A DNA stretch of 64,000 nucleotides. Source: Theocolax elegans (Eukaryota; Arthropoda; Insecta; Hymenoptera; Cerocephalidae). Positions 52,126 through 61,564 of this stretch are shown one piece after another. Numbering within the stretch: the first letter of the stretch is position 1; each line of letters begins with the position of its first letter. The notes below the pieces were generated by a model. That model was not told where the DNA came from. It did no database searches and saw only the letters and a program-made list of their open reading frames with translations. Where the stretch lies: assembly GCA_026168455.1 (NCBI GenBank), contig CM047431.1, positions 44,643,466 through 44,707,465 of the forward strand, written 5' to 3'. Made by a program: the position numbers and the translations under genes.

Positions 52126-52673
52126 TACTGAGGAGTCCAAACTGGAGATCGAGGACGAAACGCCTTTAATTATTTTAAAAGGCCGTGCTCTGGGAAATTC
52201 CACCAACCATAGTGGACAAAGAGTACGATAGGCCTGCTTTATTCTAAAAGTAAAGCATTTGGCTCGGAGAGACCGATATTATTATACATATACATATTAC
52301 CGAACGTTAAAATTTTGTAACAAATAACTCGCGATACGGTCTAAAAATTCGCGCTCTGGCTGGTGGCTTTTCCCACCACCAGAGGGAGACGACTATCTCT
52401 CTACACTCGTTGGAGAGACGCGTCTGTTTTCTATATATATAGCCGCAGAACATCTTGCTGGCGTCGCATATCATCTTGCGACAGGCGTCTAAGGTAAGAT
52501 CTCCAGTTCCTTACTGAGGAGTCCAAGCTGGAGATCGAGGACGAAACGCCTTTAATTATTTTAAAAGGCCGTGCTCTGGGAAATTCCACCAACCATAGTG
52601 GACAAAGAGTACGATAGGCCTGCTTTATTCTAAAAGTAAAGCATTTGGTTCGGAGAGACCGATATTATTATAC
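52126..52673 (+). mobile_element. retrozyme-like retroelement: 1.4-mer of a 386-bp hammerhead-bearing unit
   Basis: CTGAGGAGTCC at 52128 recurs at 52514, so the insert holds one full 386-nt unit plus 160 nt of the next. It is flanked by the 16-bp direct repeat AGTAACTATTGCCAAT (52110-52125 and 52674-52689). The left arm of the host foldback preserves the unduplicated empty site (complement near 51706-51727). The unit is non-coding and carries a complete hammerhead ribozyme at the unit junction. The greater-than-unit length with a self-cleaving junction is what reverse transcription of a circular or multimeric RNA would give, as proposed for retrozymes and seen in Penelope-like pseudo-LTRs. 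No priming site or polypurine tract was identified. Confidence 0.8.
52484..52550 (+). ncRNA. hammerhead ribozyme (open at stem III), intact core
   Basis: This is a self-cleaving RNA of 67 nt. Stem III pairs GGCGU (52484-52488) with ACGCC (52546-52550). The predicted cleavage follows C at 52489. Stem I pairs UAAGG (52490-52494) with CCUUA (52509-52513). Core CUGAGGA (52514-52520) fits CUGANGA. Stem II pairs GUCC (52521-52524) with GGAC (52539-52542), and GAAA (52543-52546) completes the core. The loops of stems I and II are each 14 nt and contain an 11-nt complementary pair (GAUCUCCAGUU with AGCUGGAGAUC, one G-U). All invariant core positions are present, so activity is likely but untested. 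Confidence 0.88.
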
Positions 52674-52847
52674 AGTAACTATTGCCAATATTTGGCAAAG
52701 ATATGGGAGGATGCAGTTTGGCGGTATGTTGGCAATACATTGCTAATTGTCGCGGCAACATATTCGCAATATGTTTGCAATAGCTATTGCCCATTGCTCG
52801 GCAATATAGTGGCAATAGTTTATATTTTTACGCGGGAACTATGAGAG

Positions 52848-53422
52848 CTGTTTTCTGGTACCCAAATTTGAAAGAATTCATATGAAATTCAATCTCATAG
52901 GCTGTTTCACAAAAGTTATACGGAGTTATCGAAAAATCGTGAAAAAAATATGTTTAAGCTTAATCGCCAATAACTTGGAAAGAAATGGACGTAGTTGCTC
53001 AAACTCAAATACATTAAATAGTTGAGATGAAGTAGACATGGTTTTAAAAAAAGAAGCTCAAATATTTTAATATGGTCAAAAGTTATGGAAAAAATAAGAA
53101 TTAGATAAAATTTTAACGAAAATTTAGTATTAAAATTTGAGAGACTTTTTAGGCCAATATTTCGTCTAATTCTTATTGTTTCCTTAACTTTTGTCCAAAA
53201 TGAGATATTTGAGCTTCTTTTTTTTAATGTATGTCTACTTCATCTCAACTGTTTAATGGATTTGAGATTAAGTATGTGCGTCTATTTCTTTCCGAGGTAT
53301 TGACGATTAAGCTTAAACATATTTTTTTCACGATTTTTCGATAACTCCGTATAACTTTTGTGAAACAGCCTATGAGATTGAATATCATATGAATTCTTTC
53401 AAATTTGGGTACCAGAAAACAG
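52848..53422. mobile_element. 575-bp imperfect hairpin element
   Basis: The ends CTGTTTTCTGGTACCC and their complement, with arms including TCTCATAGGCTGTTTCAC and TTATCGAAAAATCGTG, are matched in inverse orientation on the right, meeting near 53135. No ORF is present. It starts 12 bp after the previous foldback element, completing a chain of four. Confidence 0.85.
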
Positions 53423-53644
53423 GTCTTAAAGTTGCAACAAAATCTGTTTTCCGGAAGGTGGAACGCCTCCTTGTTAGTAGAGTTTGCTGAAAGCTGATTT
53501 TTACATTTTTTGAAACTAAATGATTGGATCGTAATGAAAGTGCATCATCAATGTTAGGATTATCTAATAAATATCAAACATTTATACGTAAATAATTATT
53601 GTAAATATTATATTTTTGTACTAGTGTTAATTATTTTAACTTAC

Positions 53645-54568
53645 TCAATGTTAATTTTCCTGGAAAATCAGTGTTAGTTAATACACTTGTTGATGGTAGA
53701 CAGTCTTCTTGACTTAAAAATAAATTATTTTCCAATTCTGGAACATTGTGATTCTCGCTTAATTGAGTAAAACTTGTTTGTTTTGACGATGCATTGTTAT
53801 TTGGCAATTAAAAATCTGTAAAATATAAAGTTTATTAGATCTAAATTTTAGTTTTATAATTCATTTATTAAACTTACTATTAGTTGATTTATTTTAAACA
53901 GAACTACTTCTCTTCATGTTTTTATTTGAGTAATTGGTAACATCAGATAGTAGTGCACTCATATTTACATGTTTTTTTCGCAGTGACATGCTACGTTGTA
54001 ATGGGTTAACATTTTTTGTACTATTCACTTCGTAATTCTTAATTAACTTTTTAAAAGTATTAGCAGAACTTTTTAATTCATGTTGACGTATCTGCTCAGC
54101 AGCAGTTCGTTCAACATCAGATAAATTGCCATCTGAACTTACTGTTAATGCAGTTTCTTTTTCTTTTAACATTTCCAACTTATTAAACGCTTCCTCAAGA
54201 GTTTCTATTAATAAAAATAAAATAACAATCACTTATTTATTATCATTACACTTACTGTATGAATAGATTACTGTATGAATAGATTAGAATGTATACTTTA
54301 CTTGCTTTTCCTCTAATTGTTATAGTGTACGATTTCCACACATCTGGAGCAGTAATTAAATTATTCAGTGCCCAGTTTAATTCTTCATAAATTTCAGCAG
54401 TGTAGGGTGGTGGTGGGTATTGAACACAACATTTTTTATTGCTTTTATTGAAGGACATCCACTTTGTTGCCACAATATCTACTTTGTGTACTTGAGGTTT
54501 ACGTTCAGGTGAAATGAACTCAACAATATGGTAAGGATAGTTTTCTAACAAAGAATTATTAGCCAATT
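53645..54568 (-). pseudogene. accessory ORF of the CMC-like DNA transposon, three exons, decayed
   Basis: Read right to left. Exon A (54568-54302) follows an acceptor TTTTTAG and encodes NNSLLENYPYHIVEF then a Trp-rich stretch. A 97-bp intron (54301-54205, GTAAAG...AATAG) follows. Exon B (54204-53878) encodes KTLEEAFNKLE and a Lys/Ser-rich tail. A 62-bp intron (53877-53816, GTAAGT...TACAG) leads to exon C (53815-53645), with a GTAAGT donor at its end. Splicing keeps one frame throughout. Stops occur at 53894-53896 (TAA, perhaps natural) and 53808-53810. The pattern YHIVEF...W...Y.IRGKA.TLEEA recalls the second protein often found beside such transposases in insects. Function is unknown. Confidence 0.5.
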
Positions 54569-55274
54569 CTAAAAATACAGATACTTATTAGATATGCATA
54601 GCAATTACTGGATAACAATTAGTACTGCATGTTATAAAAAGTAAAAGTTCTATGGAAGATTTAGTTTTTTACCTAAAAATTTTTTACTAACTAAATAATT
54701 GAAATATATGCACATAAAACATAGAACATAACTAAAAAATGTAAGTACTGAATTAATACTATATTGATACTATTTTACTTTATACATATTAAAAAGAGAT
54801 AATTATTAAATGAAAGTTTAAATCTAATAAATTATTTTTGTTCTTACTTACTTGAAGCTTCTTTTGTTATAAAAGTCTCAGAATATATAAATTGTAATTC
54901 TATTTTTACAACTTATTCCTATCTCTTTTCTAACCATTTATTATATTTTGAATTTTAAAAATTGTGTATAGATTAAAATTTTATAAAATTAATATTATTG
55001 TTTATAATGAAATATTCATATTTGTAAATTAATATTTATATTTATAAGTTATTAATAGTTATTTATAAAAGATTTATTAAAAATTACAGTGCTTAATTTT
55101 TATCAAATATTAAGGTTCTCAAAATACAATATAATATTATAGAACTTATAATTATGAAGATTTTGAATAAATAAAGTTAGTAGAAACAGAAAGTAGCAAA
55201 ATTATATTTTACCTTTTAATTGAAACAGTTTCCAAAGTACTGTAATAATGAAGTAGAAAAATGGAGTAGTAAAA
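54569..55274. other. AT-rich spacer inside the DNA transposon
   Basis: It lies between the transposase 3' end and the accessory gene. Very AT-rich; probably an intron or untranslated sequence of the transposon. No coding signal. Confidence 0.5.
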
Positions 55275-55931
55275 TCAATGGAGTAGTGGTATAACAAAGC
55301 TTCGCTTTTCATCATGTACAGAAAAATTTGTAGATATTTTTACTAACTTTGAAGCTATGCTGTCAAGTGAAATAATTTTTAAATTTGATGACAATGCAGT
55401 GTCAATTTCATAAATCTGAAGCATTGAAGAATCGCAAGGAGATGTGTATAATGATTTTTTTATGTTATACTTTAAAACTTTTAAAAAAATTTTATTTTCA
55501 CTTGAAAATATACTTTTTATTTGAATATTTTTATTTTTTGAATATTTTTTTTTGAATATTTCCATTGTTTAATAGAATTGAATTGTCTGGATGCTTTGTT
55601 GACAAATACTGTTGGTTAAAATTTAACAGGAAAATTTCTGTGTTTTTACTTTTTAATATTTGTATGTTTGGTGGAAGCAATACCATCTGGTTGATTTTTT
55701 TTTTTCTTCGTGTAAACGTCTACACAACTGAGCTGTTGTTCTGTAGGGAGATAGTAGTATCCTTTTAATTTGCCCTAACTGGCTTTCATAAGGGAAAGCT
55801 GAAATATTATTCAAATTACACTGCATATTTTCTACATCATCTGATAGATGCTTCAAATTATGTATATTTAAGCTAACAAATTTTTCTCCATACAATGCTG
55901 ATGAAGTTTCAACAAATTGTTCATAATAACA
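55275..55931 (-). pseudogene. C-terminal part of the CMC-like transposase, downstream of the R2-like insert
   Basis: The minus frame resumes at 55931 with YYEQFVETSSALYGEKFVSL, then HNLKHLSDDVEN, SAFPYESQLGQIKR and AQLCRRLHEEK. This is the conserved C-terminal block of the transposase family whose N-terminal half lies at 57906-59280. A frame change between about 55653 and 55565 precedes the last segment, which ends SFVIPLLH at 55275, the usual family C-terminus. It cannot be translated with the upstream half because an R2-like element intervenes and the frame is broken. Confidence 0.6.
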
Positions 55932-57905
55932 TTAAAGGCATGAAAGTTCAAGTATGATCCTAAAAGTACTCTGGTCGTCAGTCCTTTCAATTCACGGTTC
56001 GTAAAGCCATGCATACGAAGTCGATCCTCCGAGTCCTTCGCCCATATTCCTCGCCAACTTACTGTTATTGCATGTACTGAAATCCTTGCGATATCCACCT
56101 GGCATAATTGCGCAACCTTACCTACCAGATCTTGGTTCGATCTGTAATATTCAATCTTCGTTCTGTTCGTCTGAGCGAGCGGCCTTGCACCTGATACAAT
56201 CTGTATATCCAGTATATCCACGTCTCCATTCCTTTGAACTATCTAGTCCGGATTCCTCATTCCAGCTGACGTATGGAAGGACTTCTCCTTGTAAGTTACG
56301 TAACCTCTGGAGACAAACCGATCACCTATCGTCTTTACTATGGCGTCATGCCTCTTCACCCTTCCTCCATGTGTTCTGGAACACTCTTGAATCACATGTG
56401 CCGTAGTCTCAGATCTCATACATCCAGTTCTGCATAGTGGATCGCCTTGAGCTAATCGTCGTCCTCTTGTTGTTCTTATTGCTGATGGTAGAGCGTTTAT
56501 TCTTACATGGATGTACTTAATCCAGTCTCTTGAAGGAATTGACACAAAGTCGTCGTTAAACCATCCATAGGAGGATCTCGATTTGTGCGTCTCACGTAAC
56601 TCCAGCCCATCTACAGCCGTGTGTAGCTTCAGCTTCCAATCGCCACGTCTCACGCGTGCATGACGACACCATGCTATCTTATCCATAGCCCATTGACTAC
56701 CGGACGTCCACACCGCACCGGGCGCCTTAGATGTTCTTAATCTACTTATACGTTCTCTCGTGAGTTCAGGAATCAGGCTTTCGAATGGCAGTATTCCCAT
56801 CCCTCCGTAGCAGACTTCCGCATGGAAAAAGGATGTTGGTGTATCGTGTGGAAGTCTCAGCCATTTCTTTACCGCTCTCCTCATTTATTTATCTGCTTTC
56901 CTCAATTCACCATAAAGGGTACGTCCCAGTACCAAAGCGTGCGTAAATCGGGGCAATAGAAACATTTTCAATATTTTTATGCGCTGTTGTGGTTTCAAGG
57001 GTGCTGCTGATATCTGTCGCAGATAATTCTCCAAATCCAACTTCTGTTTGACGAGTCCGTAGGAGTTAAATTCGACTCCCAAGTAACACCAAGTATCCTC
57101 AATACCCAGTTGAGGAATATCTCTGTCATCTATCGTAAAAGGGTCGTTCCTTGTAACCTTCACTTTCTTCTCTCTGCCAGAAGGTTCCAAGGCGAGAGTA
57201 GCGCACTTTGCTGGCATTACGCATAAACCTTTCTCTCTTAACGTACTGCATATGGCCCTTAGTTGAAGTTGCAGACCTGTCCTCGTACTTGCTAGCAATA
57301 TCAGATCGTCTGCAAAGGCCAGTGCGTTAATACGAGAGGGACCCACAACGTATCCTATATCATTCGAGAGAGCTTCCAGTCCCTCATCCATTACCATGTT
57401 GAATATGATAGGCGAAAGAGGATCCCCTTGGCGTACCCCCTGTCCGGGAGATATCCACTCCGAAGCCTGTCCTTTCACCTCTAACCTAGTTTTTGCCTTG
57501 GGGTATAGTGCGAGAATATATTTCCGGATCACGTAAGACACTTTCTTTCCACGCAAAGCGTTCTTGATAGCAGCATGGAAAACTGTGTCGAAAGCCTTAC
57601 GCATATCAAGGATAGCCGTAAACAAAGGTTTCCTACAGAGTCGAGCATCTTTTAAAATTGCAGATAGCATCGTGGTATTTTCTGCCGCGCCATCCGCCTC
57701 TATGAATGCCCGCTGTCTCTCGTCCACATTACACGCTGCCGAAATCCTCTTCGCCAATATCTTATGAAGATGTCTCTGTACTACAGATGCGATGGATAAT
57801 GGCCGAAAGTCCGCAGGGTCGTTTGTATCCTTCTTAGGAATCAATATCGTCCGGGAATCGTTGATAAGGTCCGGGCTAATGGAATGTGCGATACTGCTTG
57901 TTTGC
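55932..57905 (-). pseudogene. R2-like non-LTR retrotransposon fragment (reverse transcriptase, zinc knuckle, endonuclease)
   Basis: One frame runs almost 2 kb and starts at RT motif 1 (SRTILIPKKD). Next come motif A (LDMRKAFDTVFH), motif B (GQGVRQGDPLSPIIFN), the catalytic FADD near 57316, a knuckle CRTGCMRSETTAHVIQEC near 56437, and a restriction-like endonuclease with RNPD, LDIQIVSG and RTKIEYY. This order is typical of R2, which normally inserts in 28S rDNA by target-primed reverse transcription. Only two nonsense codons break it: TAA 56885-56887 between RT and thumb, and TAG 56243-56245 just after PD. The N-terminal zinc-finger/Myb region and the 3' UTR are missing. It sits inside a transposase gene, not rDNA. 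Junctions are placed to within about 20 bp. Confidence 0.85.
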
Positions 57906-59280
57906 TTGACAGTAATCGACAAGCCACATGAAACAAGATGAAATGATCATATAAGTCTTTATGAAGAATCTTCTTCAGAACTATTGGCCCACAATATAAT
58001 GCAAAAAATCTATATTCGACAGCTTTGTAGTCACTGTAGTCTTCTTTAAGTAGTCTTGTTCTACGATTCAACTCTATTTTTTGGCTGTTGCTTATCCGCA
58101 CATTAAATCACCACACATCCAATTTTCAAGCAATCTTAACATACAACCTAAATATAACAGGTGCATGGAATCAAGAACAAACTTTTGTATTATATCTATT
58201 TCTGGTTCAATAGCCATCAACCGTGAAGGTGCTATATGGTGATTTATATCGGTGAACAATCTAAAATTTTGATTCGTCCTTTTCTCACCATTAGATGTAT
58301 AAACAGTAACACTATCCACTTTATAAGCAACTACCTGGCATCGCTCACATCCATTAAAACTAGTGTGACCTTTTATGCCTTTTATTTGTGCTCTTGCAGG
58401 TGTATCGCATATAAAGCTTCTAATCTCAACTGTGAACTTTTGTGATTTAATAATAATTCCATTTGCTAGAATATCATTTATTTCTAACACAAAAGGCTTC
58501 AGATATTCATTGTTGTCTTTAGGTTTTCCATTACCATAAAACACTAAGACAGTGAATGGCTTGTAAACTTGTGGCATTATCTTATAAAACACTTTACACA
58601 AAATAGGCCACATGGTCTTCGGACTTGATTTTTTAATTTTAACTCCATCTACAATAAATTCAAGTATAATGGTATTATCCTTGTGTAACAGAGGATTGAC
58701 ACACTCTTCAAGGCCTTTTTTAATTCCAAGATTGCAATATTCTGCTGGCAAATTACTTGAATCTTCTATGATTTTAATTTTATATTCAGCTGTCGAAGTG
58801 TACAGAAAAGCTTTATAACAAGATGGGATATTTGGTAACAGATTTCTTTTTAAAATTTTTAAAAGAGAATCCAAATGCTTTTTTTGACAACTTGACATTA
58901 TAGCCCAAACTCTCAACTCATCTATCTCATCTATAACTTCATCCGATTCCAAAAAGTTTTCTTTATTGTAAAAATTATTTTGTTCGTCAAACAAATCATC
59001 TTATCTTTCACTTATGCATTCATATTCAATGTTTAAGTTTTCATTATGCCATTCTTCATTGTTCCTTTCATTACCACTGTCACTTTCTATCTCTAAATCT
59101 GTACTAAAATCCGTATCAAAATCAAAACTTCTACAATTAAAATTATGTAATGACTCCTGAATTTTAGTTTTAGTTAACACTTTCACTTACTTCTGACATA
59201 TTATTAAAATTAAATTGTTCGTTAAACGATTTTACAAAACGGTGCTTGCGAACGCGTGCTGTGGTTCTTAACTTAGGCAT
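57906..59280 (-). pseudogene. N-terminal and catalytic part of a CMC/EnSpm-like DDE transposase, interrupted
   Basis: It starts MPKLRTTARVRKHRF at 59280. A GTAAGT...TTCAG segment of 34 bp (59190-59157) would join it in frame to EESLHNFNCRSF. An in-frame TAA lies at 59001-59003. The following 300 residues include FICDTPARA, GHTSFNGCERC (a C-x2-C motif) and LDSMHLLYLGCMLRLL, matching the D, CxxC and DxMH motifs described for CMC-type transposases. A frameshift near 58095 leads to RISNSQKIELN and FILFHVACRLLSS, where the R2-like insert begins. The element is dead: stop, frameshift and insertion. Superfamily assignment is from motif memory; the fold and DDE class are more secure. Confidence 0.6.
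59157..59190 (-). other. 34-nt micro-intron candidate in the transposase 5' end
   Basis: It begins GTAAGT, holds a branch-point-like TTAACTAAAAC and ends TTCAG. Removing it fuses MSE to ESLHNF in one frame, while leaving it gives a stop within a few codons. It is shorter than typical insect introns, so a compound indel is an alternative. Confidence 0.35.
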
Positions 59281-59671
59281 TGTTTAAAACTTATTATTAT
59301 AAATTAAAATCTAATGTCGTATATTCGATCTGAACGCTTTTTATTACAAAATAAACAATTAAACCCGATATATAATTGTCAAGAAATAAACTAGTTTAAC
59401 GAGATAAAATTATTTAATAATCTTGCTTTAGTAACCTATAATTAAATATAAAATTAACTGTAAGAATAGAAACCTTCTCTGGTAATGAATACGTTAAATT
59501 GGCAAGTTTATAGGTATTTTAAATAGATGCGCATTGTATAATTTTTTGTCTAATAAACCTTCTCAAGTTTATGATAGTTTCAAGATATAAAAGTTGTAAA
59601 CAATTTGATCTATTTCTCTTGCTTAGTAACTAGATCTCATTCTATAAATAATTTTTCTAATTCTACCAGGG
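59281..59671. other. 5' flank of the DNA transposon, non-coding
   Basis: AT-rich sequence upstream of the transposase start on the minus strand. No clear terminal inverted repeat was found to mark the transposon end, and nothing else is recognised. Confidence 0.45.
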
Positions 59672-60217
59672 AACTTCTGTTCAAAATAATCTTTAGAATT
59701 TATCTACCTGGGTTACAATTCTTAATTTTAAAATCTCGAAGAGATAGGACACCCGGAAATATTGAATATTAAAAATAGACGACTACGCCACAATCGATTT
59801 TGATCTATCACCGCTCAAAAGATCACATTTTTCGAGAGCTGTCGAATGGCTTGAGTTAGATTATTGGCCAAGACCGCTGGTGTAAGTTATGTCCTAAAAT
59901 ACATGAAAATTAGTGATTTTATGATTTTAAAATTAAGAATTGTAACCTATGTAGATAAGTTCTAAAGATTATTTTAAACAAAAGTTGTTTCTAATGTTTT
60001 GTCAAAAAAATCAATAGATTTTGAGATAAATGGCTTTGAAAATAGCAATTTTTCTAAAAAATTGAAAAATTTCCATTTTTTATAGTCTAATAACTCTTAG
60101 GCAAATTATTTTTAACACCAAAAAATTTTTTCTATCTTCTGGAAGATATTTCCAGCCTGTTCTCAAATTTTAGAGCGATTTAAAATTTTCATCGTACCAC
60201 TTGACGTGAAATAGCCC
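59672..60217. mobile_element. foldback element family A, copy 3 (truncated, 546 bp)
   Basis: The right end is intact (complement of GGGCTATTTCACGTCAAG at 60217). The outer 235 bp or so of the left arm is missing, and the inner part of the right arm is deleted near 59925 (joined at TTATGATTTTAAAATT). The sequence is more diverged than copies 1 and 2. Confidence 0.85.
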
Positions 60218-60240
60218 ATATATATATATATATATATATT

Positions 60241-60760
60241 CAGTATTCCACGTAAAGTGGTCCGATCAAAATTTAAATATGCACCAAATTTTGGGTACAC
60301 ATTGCAAACGTTTTTCAGAATACAGAAAAAATTTTTAGGTACTGGAATTTATTAGCTCAAAACTTATTCTAACCTCAAAAAGTGAATTTTTCCAAGTTTT
60401 TTTCATCACCAGCTGGGTTTACCGCTATTTAACTCAAAATCTATCAACCTTTACTATAGAACATTATATGTAACATTTGTTGCTAATTATGTCTAGAATT
60501 TATTCTTCGGGGTTAGAATTTCGAATCTCAAGGTCAATGTTACATAAACTGCATGTCAATATTCAACTTGAAAAAAGTGTAAGTGCGCCACAAATGATTT
60601 TTTTATCCAAAAGTCTAAAAGAAAGCTTGGCGTAATACCTTTCAAATGGTTTATAGTATTTTTATGCCTCCAATTCTGTAAAAAGTTCTGATAATTTAAA
60701 GAAACACGAAATTTAAAAAAAAATTTAAATAGGAATTATCATGTTAATTTTTGTAAATAA
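60241..60760. mobile_element. foldback element family B, left half only
   Basis: It opens AGTATTCCACGTAAAGTGG, a diverged version of the family B end, and is collinear with 32981-33500 up to the centre (CATGTTAATTTTTGT). The right arm is absent. Only 23 bp of TA repeat separates it from the family A relic. Confidence 0.85.
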
Positions 60761-61039
60761 AAGTTATTCAATATTAACAATAACTAAATTTTTTTATAAC
60801 AATTGAAAACATTTCTTAATTGCATAGAAATGGGCAACTATTATCAATAATTATTATAAGTTACTATATGCAGCGCATGAGATATTGCAAAAATACAAGT
60901 TTGCGCATGAGTTTGACATGTACTTGATTGACTGGTAGTTGGCAGCCTCTTGATTGGCCGACCGGAGTTTAGCCTCCCGATTCATCACTCAGATGATCCT
61001 GATTGGTCAGTGCATTCGACCGGCAAGCCCGTCCACAAG

Positions 61040-61104
61040 TATATAAAGGTTTGCTCTGTACAAAGGTGTCAGTTGACCTCATTGCTCTGCAAATGGAAAT
61101 TCAA
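61040..61104 (+). promoter_or_regulatory. TATA/initiator core promoter with a short candidate first exon
   Basis: TATATAAAG at 61040 and TCAGTT at 61069-61074 (arthropod initiator) put the TATA box 31 bp before the predicted +1 A at 61071. Upstream are inverted CCAAT boxes (GATTGG near 60953 and 60998) in a GC-balanced stretch. Downstream ATGGAAATTCAA at 61093 runs into GTAAGC, so a four-codon first exon followed by an intron is possible. No downstream exon was found. It could belong to a host gene to the right or to a transposon. Confidence 0.4.
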
Positions 61105-61379
61105 GTAAGCTGATATTTCTAAATCGCTTGTTGTGACTAACATTTACGATGGCTTCCTTTGCTTTTTTTCAATTACCAAACTAACCGCTTCTTCATACAC
61201 TTGTTTCTACGATTCTCGTATCCCATTGTTCATATATTTATGTTCATAGTAATGTTGTGCATTTTACTCTTCATACAGCAATCGGACAATCGATTCGTAC
61301 CTATAAACAATCTATAGTACTATATTACTATTCAATACTAGGGAGATCGTAGTCTTACAGGGTCATACAGGAAGATAGT

Positions 61380-61560
61380 CCCATAACATCTTGCTGGCGT
61401 CTAAGGTATGATCTCCAGTTCCTTACTGAATCCAAACTGGAGATCGAGGACGAAACGCCTTTAATTTTTGTAATTTTTTTAAAACGGCCGTACTCTGGAA
61501 AATTCTACCAACCATAGGTGGACACGACTATCTCTCTCTCTCCCTCTCTCGATAGAAGAC
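61380..61560 (+). mobile_element. second retrozyme-like copy, rearranged, with a damaged hammerhead
   Basis: ACATCTTGCTGGCGTCTAAG through GGTGGACA matches the unit at 52126-52673. The hammerhead arms at 61396-61459 keep stem III (GGCGT/ACGCC), stem I (TAAGG/CCTTA), GGAC and GAAA. The core reads CTGAATCC instead of CTGAGGAGTCC, a net loss of three bases including G8/A9, so cleavage should be abolished. After GGTGGACA the sequence jumps to CGACTATCTCTC, deleting part of the unit. It abuts the reverse-transcriptase relic. Confidence 0.75.
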
Positions 61561-61564
61561 TGTT

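Larger units (their letters stand above)
51565..52836. mobile_element. foldback element with tRNA-like arms, carrying a retrozyme insertion
   Basis: The ends are CCCGCGTAAAAATATAAAC and its complement. The left arm (51565-51919) contains many TTGCCAATA/TATTGGCAA words and a tRNA-like segment. The right arm starts at 51958 and repeats it in inverse order, around a 38-bp loop. The right arm is split by the insertion at 52126-52673. Removing the insert and one 16-bp duplicate restores continuous pairing with the left arm. Confidence 0.85.

Noticed and set aside
52126..52673. Reading the two copies of the 160-bp segment as LTRs of a short LTR retrotransposon
   Set aside because: No TG...CA ends, primer-binding site or polypurine tract. 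The repeat period coincides with a hammerhead junction and the second copy is simply cut short at the insertion edge, so a multimer is a better fit.
55932..57905. A functional R2 element or misassembled rDNA
   Set aside because: It has two nonsense codons and missing ends, and the flanking sequence is transposase, not 28S rDNA.
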